From Acanthaster planci (lineage: Eukaryota > Echinodermata > Asteroidea > Valvatida > Acanthasteridae): DNA of 64,000 bases. How positions within the stretch are numbered: the stretch's first letter is position 1; every line of letters begins with the position of its first letter. A program made the position numbers and the translations under genes. This document shows, piece by piece, positions 1 through 12,000 of the stretch. Under the pieces are notes generated by a model. It was not told where the DNA came from. It was given only the letters and a program-made list of their open reading frames with translations, and searched no databases. The stretch is taken from NCBI RefSeq assembly GCF_001949145.1, contig NW_019091490.1:1351938-1415937 (forward strand), given 5' to 3'.

Positions 1-3000
1 GTGACTTGGACTGAGAGCCCACTTCCGTGGAGCTGCTTAACAGCAGAAAAGTTAACTTCTTACCTTAAGCACTATTTCGCGGCAGTGCTTGGCGTGGTTG
101 TGCTAGGGGTTTGCATGCGTATAAAGATTTCTATTGTTACATCATTAAGTTTAAGCAATTTTTTTCTCCAAAGTTAGCACGACCTTGGCTCTGCTTACTG
201 CTTATGATCTCCATAACCTGAAATACTTGGAGCCTCCGTTACCATGAAACTGTGTGCTAAGCAGCGCCGTGAAATTGGGCCTAGATGGCTTGTAACAGAC
301 TTGACCACAGCCCAAGAGTTTTGATCTCGAAACAGCCATGAAATAAAAGCTCTTGAGAATTCCGCTGTGGGAAACTGAAGCTAACATGGGCTTCACTAAA
401 CAGAACTGTTGTAAGAAAAAGGGGAAATGAAAAAAAGGCGAGCAGGTTTAAGGAAAGTTTCAGGTTCTGACATTCAAGTTTGTTAAAGTTTTTGGATTTA
501 CTCACAAGTGTATCACCTATGTCCTGTCTGTAACATCGGAAATGCTCTTTCTCTTCTGCAGAGAGGGCACAAAATATCGAAAGAGCACCATCACTAATTT
601 TACTATCTTTTGAAACTGGTAATCGCGCTTGGGTCATTCCACGAAGTTCGGGCACAGTTTGTGACTGCGTCCCTTGTTACATCATTGAAAATAAACATCT
701 TTTTTCCCTGCATGTGGATTCTAAATTCACATTGACCTAAATCTTGCTAGGTTCTTGTAGTGGTGTGCTTCATCTTTGCCGAATAATAATGACCTAATCT
801 GTAACGTGAAAATAATGGGCAATAAAAGTTACCGATGTAACAAAAGACACCATAACAAACTGTGCCCGAACTTCATGGAATGACCCATTTGCAAAGGGAG
901 ACCTTTGAGATGCTTGGTGGCGGCAAACATACAAATATTTTTATTGTCTGAATCAGGCTTGAAGTGATCTGTACACACTAAAAATGCTGCAAACAACAGT
1001 GCACCGGTCACATGGGACCGGTACATTTGCCGCCACTGAGCAGATTTGAAGTCTCCCAATGTAAGTTTCAATACGTGGCAAACAATGCATGCGCGTACGG
1101 AACAGGCCTTTAACCTGAACAGCAGAAAACTGCTTCATGCCGTCATTTTCCATGCCATATGAATACGAAAACAATGGAAAGATTAGGCACTTTCACGAAG
1201 CAGTGGGGATACGAGAGTTCCAAGCAAGCATAAGAGCACACAGTACATATTAGAATTAATGAGATCAACTACATGACATAAATAAATTATTCGCTGCCAT
1301 TTCGTCCAATCAGGACATGGGAGGAAAGTTTCCCATCCAGTGATTTATAGTAAAATGGAACAAAGTGGAAAATAAAGTAACCCTGGGGATGAGGTTTGGA
1401 TTAACTTTAATTATACTTAAGCTGCTGCAAACGGTTTACAAAAATGTACAAAATACCAGTCTCAGTTGGTACACTTTTCCCAGCAATTAGGGTGTGAACC
1501 TGGTCTGCTATCAGGATATATTTTCTCTACTTAGCACATTTCGGTGCCGAATAGCAGCTCTACTAATAATGACCTTTTGACCCCTGACCCGACCTGCATT
1601 CCAGGTGCTGTACTCCTCGTCCGGCGGGTACTGCACTTTCGTCAGCATGACCTCGACGAGGTGCATGTAGACTGGGGCAAAGACGCGCACGTACTCCCGA
1701 AACTCCTCCTGGTCCGAGGAAACTATGTCATCCTGACGGTTGACGAGAGACAGATACTGTTGTGAACACCCCGACGACGGATGACAAGAAGGGAGACGGG
1801 GACACGACAGGAAACAAACGGTCCATGCAACACATTAACTAGCCCGCTGGGACCTGACAAAGGCTGATTCATGAGTTGTTTTGAGAGTGGCACCAATTTC
1901 TGAAAGGCTCAGTTTTCAATCACAAGGGAGGAAACCCCGAACTCATGGAACCTGCCGCATACCTAGGGAATATTCTAACAAATGTATCGCACATGCTGAT
2001 CTGGGTGAGACATGTGCCCACGTCCCAGAGCTTTCAGGCAAAGGGTGTGCCATGCCTTCAAATCTAGGCCACAAATTTGTTTACTTGGAATGCTCAATAC
2101 TGCAAATCAAAGTCTCACCACTCAAGGTAATGAAATACCAGAAAACACTTCACTCGTACTGCATCAATCAACTGTGCCAAAGAAAATATCTGGAACCTTG
2201 ACTCAATTTCTATTCATCCCATTATCATGCCATCACACTATTGAATCTTCTGTAAAAAAACTGGATTTGCACCCGTCTACAGTCTCAGGCCTTAAACCAA
2301 AATCCTTTAGCTTCACTCTCAGGTGCAAAACGTTGAAAAGTCACCTTTACAATTTGAACTGAAACCTCAACACTTGGCAGTTGAAACATTAAGGACCTTG
2401 TCTTTGTCTCATGAAAATTTTAGTGAGCTATATCAGACGGAGGCTGGGTAGAACGGTCTGCATGTTTTCCTTCACTTGCTGTATCAATCAGGCTCTCTCT
2501 TTGGAATGTTTAAATCGGGGGGATGGGGGAGGAAGGCCCACTAGTGCCCCTTTAACATTACTCAAGGGAAGAGACATGCAAAACAACGACTCCTCTCATC
2601 CAAGTGCAAATGTCAGAGGTCAAAGGTTACCTGCAGAATGTACCAGAATCCAAATGGTATATTGCTTATCGTCTCGTCCACGGGGTAGTGACCAGGCAGA
2701 GCTGTGAAACCCTGAACAGAACACAACCACAGATTCACAAAAGACTACACTTTATACTTTTGAATCAAAATGAACTGGAATATTGGCTGGGTTGGAAAAC
2801 ATGGTCAAAGGGCAGATCTGGGGCGACAATGCCCCCCCCCCAAAAGGGAACCCTAAATCTTGAAAAATAATGAGAGAAAGGCGATAAGTCTTGGTCTATT
2901 TCATTTCAATTCCTTCCCAAAGAATGTAAAAGCCCCAAAATGCAACCTCACCCCTAGTGAAGGCCATAAAAGGTTACATAAAAAATTCCAAATATTTTGG

Positions 3001-6000
3001 CATTCCCCAAAATATTCCCCCTCAACCCCCCCGACTCAAAATTTGGTTCAGATCCACCCTTACCATGAGTCTACATGTGGTGTTGTGGTCGAGAACTCTT
3101 ACGACCAACTAGAGACCGTTACAAGACCAACACAAGACCTCCAGTCTAAATTCGAGTTGCTAGCTATTCAAATTATGCAACTGCAGAGAATGCATTCCTG
3201 TCATTGTTCACCCTAGTACTTGTGTCTGGTCTGGTGCCTGGTCTTGTGTCTGGTCTTGAGACTGGTCTTGTGTCCGGTCTTGTGACTGGTCTTGTGTCTG
3301 GTCTGGTGTCTGGTCTTGTGACTGGTCTTGTGTCTGGTCTTGTGTCTGGTCTTGTGTCTGGTCTTGTGTCTGGTCTTGTGTCTGGTCTGGTGTCAGGTCT
3401 TGTGACTGGTCTTGTGAATGATCTTGTGTCTGGTCTTGTGAATAATTTGGTGACTGGGCTTGTGAATAATTTCTTTACAGGTCTTGTGAACAATTTCTTT
3501 ACAGGTCTTTAATCTTGTGAATGGCCTGAACTACAACACTGTCTGGTTGCCAACAATCCCTGCCTGACAAAGAATTAGCCCCAATAAGAGAAATTATCCC
3601 CACACAACCATAAACACACATCAGTCAACCTTCCTTATAATTCTTCAAGCACAATCTTTGATACGGCTGCGTCAAAAAGTTGTGGCTGTGGCTGCAAAGT
3701 ACACAGGCACATATGAAAGCCACTACCTGATGGCTGCGGTCACGTTCCATGTACACGTACATGTATGTTACTCCTAGCCCTAGCCGGGTATAAATTTGAC
3801 ACAGCCCTTCAGGATGTCGACTTGTGCCTGTAAGTAGGTCCCAAATTGCCTGCGTGGACCAAATCATGAGTTACATGATGTCAAATTCTCTGCAATTTTG
3901 TGGCACGTGGAGCTGGATGGTTTGTAAACCGAGGACGGAATCTACCTGCAGGACTGCCAGCTTGTATTTCTGAAACTAAAGGCCAAAACGGGCCCTTTAA
4001 ATTGCTCTGCTTTGCAATGGAGTGTGGGCCTCAATTTTCAAAATGGTGATGGGCTTCTTAAAACTTTTAAGGGGTGATTATCTCTGGATAGAAATATCTT
4101 CAAAAGTCATTGGTTAAGCCCCTAAAAATTGACAAGAAAATGAAAGATGAGGACACCAGCTATAATCTGGGAAGCCAGATTAAAAAAAAACTGTTTCAGT
4201 GGGGGTATTTCCGTTGCCTATGGCAGCTTATTTGAATACTGGTGTGCAACCATTAGCCTGTGTCAAAAAATTTAGGGTGGGTCATGGTTCAAAGTTCATG
4301 GGCTCGGGACTCACAATGATGAGGTTGGTGAACTCTACCGCGTGCTGTCTGTCTTCTCCTTCCGACTCCAGCAGGATTTTGGAGTTGTTCTCTCCCAGGG
4401 AAACGGCGAGCCGGCAGATACCCTGAACGACGTCCTGACCAAGATAAAACAAAAGCCAATTGAAAAGGTGAACTCGAAGTAAGAAAGTCACACACGCATA
4501 GTGGAGCCTTTCAATTTTGCATACTCTGACATCAGTGACATTAATTTGGTTTTGAGTCGGCGATATTACTTTTACACCAAGTTTTGCCCCCACACTCCAG
4601 TGCATATCCACACTGTATTCTCAATCTCAGTGTAGTCCTAGAGTCGACAGAAAATTGCAAGCTGGCTCAGGTGGGATTCGAACCCAGAGGACTTTGACAT
4701 TTTGGTTGATGCTTGCTCCATGTTTTTATACTTCTGCATTGAAAACATTGGCAGTGAAACATTCTGTGAGAATGCATCAAAGTATCCGAAAATTCATTCT
4801 GAAATTCAAACGGGTCATAGTCCGGAGAGTGGTCATGGAATCAGGGTGAAAGATTCAGTATACGTGCCACACCTTCAAACAACTTACTAGCTTCATTTCT
4901 CACCTTCAACTTTGTGTTTGTCAAAGAAAAAGATTTCTCCTTATTTTTGGAGTCTGCAAGAATACGTTGGTAGATATCCACACTGTGACCATGGGACAAA
5001 GAATTGAAAGTATTTGAGACCTTGGACAATGTTGAGAGAAACTTCTACACCACAGCAACTGTTACTGGTTTTGTAACGGGGCTGTACTTGAAACTACACA
5101 CAATTCAAAGTCCCAATTTAGAGACAATAATTGCTCAAAAAAGGGTAAAACAGCTCCTGAATAGAGCATGGCACTGCCACTTATGACTCAGGTGACCAAC
5201 TGATACTCTTGACTATTAAATGATGGTCTGTTACCGCATTTCAAACTTCTTCAACTGGCCACAAACTATGCAGTGCACGAAAGGTCTGAGCTGTAGGTTT
5301 CTGTAAGAAATCGGGGACTGGCTCTGATCGTGGGACCTCCACATCGCATTGTGATTGGCTGCTTACCATGTCTTTGTCTCGGACCGCCGAGGCCAAGTGG
5401 TCCTGTAGCTGCAAGACCTGCTTGATGACCTTCCGAATCGAAGTTGGATACCTGCAACCAAAAAACAAAGGCACAGGATTATTGTAATCCTACAGGCTTG
5501 GAATGCTGCATACCAAGAGCTTCGCATCGCTGCGGAGGACAATGCTTACATTCTGCTTGAACAAATGGAAAGCGGCGAGTTGAGAATGCTCACATTTGAG
5601 GATTTCATGTTAAGCAGTTATACAATGTCAGATCTGGCTTGCAGCAATGGTTTTGTTTGCCCATCCCAAAACAGCATTTTGTCCTATCCAACCCAACGTT
5701 CAACGTTCCTACTTTTGCCCGTCACAAAAAAAGGACCTCTCCTCCACTGACCAATTTTCTTTTACTGGCACCTAGATTTTGACTGATCTTGCTTTCCAAG
5801 TCGCCATTCCCCAGCAGTCCATTTCTCTGTGACCCCTCCCCTCCCCTCGGGCTACTGGTTCGTCGCTGTCACTCACTTGTAGGCCACCGGCTGGCACACC
5901 ACGCTGATCAGCGAGTCGATGCACAGGTCAAAGAGGTCGTGGTTGAGCAGGAGCTGAAACAGCATCTCGGTGATGGGCTCGATGTCCGGCAGGGGCACGT

Positions 6001-9000
6001 TGAGCTGTACCCAGCTGGAGAAGCACTTGAGGGCCTGCAGGCGGACGGCGTCGGGCGAGTCCTGCTGCCCCAGGAGGGTCTTGATGAGGGGCAGGACTGG
6101 GGGAGTTGGGGAGGGGGGTCAGGGGTTTAAAAAGGCCATAGTTTACTAATGCGGGAGGGGTTGTTCAAAATGCCCACGGGACTGGAGAACCAAGCCCAGT
6201 GAGTTTAACATCTGTCTTGTAGCATCAATATTGGTGCAAGAGAAGAAGCCTACTGTCTGAAATACATGTATTTCTATACAAATCATTCAAAATGTTTCGC
6301 AAATGGTGAATTTGTATGAGCTTAATTTTCTCTGAAATGATGGTACCAGCACAAGTAACTTCTGAGACAGAAGATGTTCCAAAGACATAACAGGTGGATC
6401 GTGATCACTTTTTTCAGTGTCCGTTTGTAACATGCTCCAGTCCGGTAAATTTTATGAAGAAATGGCCCAGTGGCTCAGTTGTTTTTTTTTCCCCTCAAAA
6501 TTCAATCCCTGTTAACGAAAGAGACAAAACAAAATCAAGCTTCACCCTTTCGCACTGGGAAAGTGTCAGATCGTAAGGTTTGAGTTCTTGTAGCATCCCC
6601 AAGAGAACGTAAAGTTGACAAGGAAAATTGTTACCATGTTGCAGGCCGTTCTCTAATTCATGTCGGACCGTTCCTCTCCGAGACTGAGGGAGGGGAGCTG
6701 TGTGGAACTGAAGGAAACAAATCCACGAAAAGAAATGCAAACCATCACCAACAACTCTGGGGAGGAATTTATGGGTTCATGCTTGGTCATCCACAGGAAA
6801 AAAAACAGAAAATTAAAAAAAAATAGAAATACCTGAGTCAGTTAAGTGAAATACCTATCCATTTTGAAGGGTTTATCTTGTTGGAGTGGATAGGAGATGT
6901 ACACAGGCAGATAAATAATATCTGTTGCCCGTGTTTTCCTTGGCTGAATTTCAATCAAAATGGCGACTTCACGGTACTACCATATTTGGATTCTTTGATG
7001 CAGTAAGTTGGGATATCAAAAAATTAAAGGGTCGTGTGTTACCATGCAGACTGAATATAATTTGGCTCGCATGCAAGCCCGCTTCCACACTGCTGCATTT
7101 GAGTTCTGCTTTTGTTACAGAGGAATCATACGAAGGTCTACTCATGTGGATCCCTGCGGAACAAAACCTCTAACCAGAAAAATGGCAGCCATGTAGAACC
7201 TCTGTTGGTGGAACGACATTCAAGACGATGAATGACATCATTTTGCCTGCCTGTGACTGGTCAAATTTCATGTGACTACACTATGACATCAATTTACAGT
7301 GCTGTGATTGGATAGTTAACTTTGCAAACTGCCATTACCTCCTCTGGTAGGACTGTTAAGAGCTCAAGAAGGGCTGTACATCGGTGAGTTGCCTGCAGAA
7401 AGACAAAAACAGAACACAATACTCTGTCAAAATGAGTCGCAGGTCGCTAGAGGGACTTTCGAGTTGAGGGTCTTTAAAAAATCTTGCGCAAAAGCAATAA
7501 GAATCCATAACTTGTTTCATCTGACACTAGTTTGTTTCATTCGGATACCAAACTGAATGGCATATCACAACAAAGGGCTCAATGTCCTCTTTCCAGTACA
7601 AACTGACACTCCAAAGAGGCTCTGGCGACTTGTGACTCGTTTTCACAGAGAGCATTGTATATACTGTATGTTGACAATTATGTATGACCGTGACAATGAC
7701 GGCCAACTGCATATCACACTGACATCTAGTCGTGGTATATGTTTGCTGGAAGATATCTATACTTCAAAGATCTCAGGAATCTGAATGCAATACACATGAC
7801 GACAACAAACATGACCATGACAATGACAGTGGACTGCATGTCACACTTACGTCGAGTTGCGGTATATCGGTCTGCTGGAAGGTGTCAATTATTCCTTTGA
7901 CGGCGTCGGGCCACACCTCTGGCATTGTGTTCAGGGCAAACGAGGACAGCTGCATTACATCACAGAAAAGATCGGTAGTATAGAGAATTTTCAGTGACAC
8001 GATTTTTGACAGTCAGCGTTCAATTTACGCAGAGGTGTGCGGAAATGCGCGTGCTTTCGAAGTCTCTCAATATTCTGGCGTACATGAAACTGCCAACAGA
8101 AATATACAGATTCGGAAATGCACGCGCCTCCACAAACATGGTACACTTCCCGAAATACCTTTGACCATCATGTTATGTCACGAGAAAGATCAGCATCTTT
8201 ATGAAACAATTGCCCCATTTTTTTTTCATCCAAAGAAAGAATCATCCATAACTTTGCATTTAAATTTACAACTTCAGCTGAGAAGAGGGCCAGGCTATTC
8301 TTTGCTGTAAGTCAGCTCTGGACCTTCCAATAACACTACAACACAGGCAGGAGTCCATTTCTGTTTCAATATTTCTGACTGGATTCTCGAATTTGGGCAC
8401 TACTTCATGGCATTATGTACATGCAGCATCTGATTTTTGGGCTGACGAAGCCTCACTCCAATCCATCAAGGTGGTTTTTATAGCAGTAAGCATGGCAAAA
8501 GCTTAACCCCAGGCGAAACAGCTGCTTAAAATCAGAAACGTACCGCAAACAACGGAATCTCCATTTGTGGTGATCATTTCTTGTCCATGTAATGTAAGGT
8601 GGAAAATCACGTACATTTCCTTCGCAGAAAGCATGAAGGAGTTTTGCGCATGTGCCAACAATATTTCAAAGCTAAAGATTCCAGCAAATGACCACTTGTC
8701 TCCCACAGATCGATTTTCCCTGGTAGCCTGCACACATAATATATTCTGGGTACCAACATTTGAAACATGGTGGTCGTTCACAACTTGCTATAATTATAAT
8801 TTATTCATTTATAAAGTGCAAATTTCATACAAATATCTTCAAATGTGCTGTACAAAAGAAGACATTTAAAGTGGTCGAGCGCATGACCTGCAAGGGCGCC
8901 CTCAGGCAGCCGCAAAACGACCCACATCCACCTATATATCTATCTGCCCCGAGCTGAAGTGCACCCCGAATCGGCAAAAGAAGGACGGGTGGTTACAAGC

Positions 9001-12000
9001 AGGTTTTTGCACACGTTCCATGCATACGCAAAGACCATACATGCTGGAGTAAATTAGTTACGCGTACTCAGCATGAAATGCGTATGAGGTGCCTATGCGG
9101 TGAGTACTCAAAAAAACAAGCTCTCTGTTTTCAAGATGTATTTTTTTTTTTTTCCTTGGGGAGATGTTAATTATATATAACAGGTTTGCCCTTACCCAAC
9201 GTATATTAATAAGCACTGTATGCTAAGTGCTTGTCCGAGAGCTTGCGAAAAAACCTACCCGAGTAAGCTTGTGAGGTTTTTTTTGCAAGCTCTCGGACAA
9301 GCACTGAGCATACAGTGCTTGTTAATATACGTTGGGTAAGGGCAAACCTGTTATATATAATTAAGCTCTCTGTTGTTCCACTCAGAGTGGAAAGAGAGGA
9401 GACAATGACAAACAGTTAGAGTTTCAAAGGTGGGAGGAAAACCCCAGAGAAGAAACTTCTAGGTAAACCCCACAAGATCAGGTAGGGACTGAAAACCTAA
9501 TCCACATGTGGAACGAGCTGGGAATCGAACCCGGGCCAGTGGATATCATGCACTGTACCTTTCCGTATACAATACTGCGGGCCTGATGAATTATTAAAGT
9601 ACCTTGCACTGGGGATATCAAGGAAACATCCGATCTAAACAAAGATAACCTGAAGGGGCGTGTGTACTTACGGCAACGCACAAACGGGTCAAGACGATCC
9701 TGGCTCCAGTGCCAAATGTGAAGATCTGCCTGAACAACTGAGTCCGCAGTATGTCGTACTGCTCCGGGTGCATCTCCGCCCTGTTTGCCAAAAGAGACGA
9801 CTCGGAGAGTTGAGTGTCAAAAAAAAAAAAAAAAAAATTGCCGCAATCACATTGGGATTTCCTGTGACATTTTGGGACTCGGTAACACCACGGGAAATTC
9901 TCAATTTGCCATTTAGGTTACTGTGTTGAGCTGCGATAAAAATGATCCGGACAGAACAGCCTGTCGGCATGTTCTCGTCAGAATTGATCGGGGGACGGGG
10001 GGTTGAGGAACGTGGGTTTAATCTGCAAGATGGGAAAATGAAGCATTGCTTCCTTCCTGTAGGGCATGTGTGGCCGATGGACTCATGGTGAGTGGTATAT
10101 CACATCAACAGGTGGCCACGGTGCATGCCCATGTATGGGTAAGTTCTACAGGAATGAATCTCATGGACTCCACACTGGTTGGAGTTATTGGTTCCTTAGG
10201 TTGGTTGGTGTTTTTGTATGGGCCAACTTGACAGTGCTGCTAAGCACACTGTTTGGTGACAACAGAGACTGTGTATTTTATGGAGATTGCAAACAGTAAC
10301 TGGGGGGAAGAATTTGTTTAAAGTACTAACAAAACCAACAAAAATCTCTCTACAAGCGACCGTAAGCACAACCAAGTTGACAACTATTTTGAAAGAATGT
10401 GTAGTTCCGGTGGCTGCTACAGTCACATGACCAAAATGGGCCGAATTCTTCCTGTTTCCGGAAATTTCTGAAACTGGCCCAAATTTCCCAAATCCTTTGT
10501 TTATTTGTAGATGTTGCCATCAATGTTTCAGTTTTTACATACACGTGGGTAAAATATCTGCCTTGTTTCTTTTCTCTGATCTTCCCTTGTGCCACACAAT
10601 CCTAACGTGCTTTTCTCCGCTTTTCTCGTATTTTTGAATAACTACTAGTCTTGTCACCTTGGCACAACTTTTGGTACCACCAGCATCTTACAAACTACAT
10701 GTAGTAGGCATATGTGTACTGCAGCAGGCCTGCATCCCCGGCATTATGCCATACATTATTTGTGCTGGCAGAGGTTACCTGACGCGATATAGGGTTGCTA
10801 GGGCAAGGAACCAGACTAACAATAAGGCCGTCTAAACAGTTCAAGTAAAATCATTCCTGCAATACGAAATTGAGGCAATGACAGCCACAAAGACTAACCA
10901 TGAGTACACTGAATTAGTTACTCAAAATGACAGTAACAATCATACCAGTATCGAGAGATCTTTGTGTGAAGAGCACTTGCTCCAAAATATTGCACTTCTG
11001 TGGCCTGAAAGAAATAGCAAGTACATGTAATTTAAATTTTAACAACGGCCAAACTGCGTTCGCAAATGCTACAGTAGGCATCCACTGTTCCTACAGCTTT
11101 ACTACGCCTATACATGTACATGAACAGTGAGTCAAAAATAAAGCAAGCATATCGTCAAGATTTACGAGAAGAGACAGACTGGCCGAAAATCGTCACTCTT
11201 TCAAATGGCTAGAGTTTTTGTGGCCAAATCGACCAAGCAACCTGTATGTGGCGTTGCCGACTTGGTGAAATCATTCCGGCCAAATCTACTGAAATCTTGA
11301 TTCTTTTTTGTTTTCACCAAAGGACAAAATGTGTGCTCCACAGGATTTACGCAATGAAGGTGAAAACTTGTTTGATCGCTTTTACAAAGCGACAAATCAC
11401 TTGGGGGGGAAGGGGCTGCATACCAATGTAACAACTTGGCACCTGGCTTGTCCAATGGCAAAAGCACACACACTGTGGATATTTCCCTAGTTTTGGAGTT
11501 GTCACAGAGGAAAGTTTCTTCTTCTATGGCACACCAAGATGCATTTGTGCGGTGTACTTCGTGACAGTGTTGCATTCGAGTTCTTTACAAGTCCTTCTGT
11601 CTTGGGCCGATTCATTCGAATGAGCTGTGACAAAAGCATTCCTTTGTCATTATTCACCGTGTTACTTATGACTGGCCTTGTGAAGGGACTTGTGACTGGA
11701 CTTGTGAAGGGACTCGTGACTGGACTTGTGAAGGGACTTGTGACTGGACTTGTGAAGGGACTTGTGACTGAACTTGTGAAGGGACTCGTGACTGGACTTG
11801 TGAAGGGACTTGTGACTGGACTTGTGAAGGGACTTTTGACGGGATNNNNNNNNNNNNNNNNNNNNNNNNNNNNNNNNNNNNNNNNNNNNNNNNNNNNNNN
11901 NNNNNNNNNNNNNNNNNNNNNNNNNNNNNNNNNNNNNNNNNNNNNNNNNNNNNNNNNNNNNNNNNNNNNNNNNNNNNNNNNNNNNNNNNNNNNNNNNNNN

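Noticed and set aside
3173-3512. Open frames of about 100 codons on both strands (Thr-Arg-Pro-Asp and Ser-Gly-Leu-Val repeats)
   Set aside because: They are translations of the stop-free 12-bp minisatellite; both strands are open, which is expected of a repeat whose unit is a multiple of three.
5789-6130. 113-codon plus-strand frame
   Set aside because: Opposite-strand shadow of IPO13 exon 8, which has strong family similarity on the minus strand.
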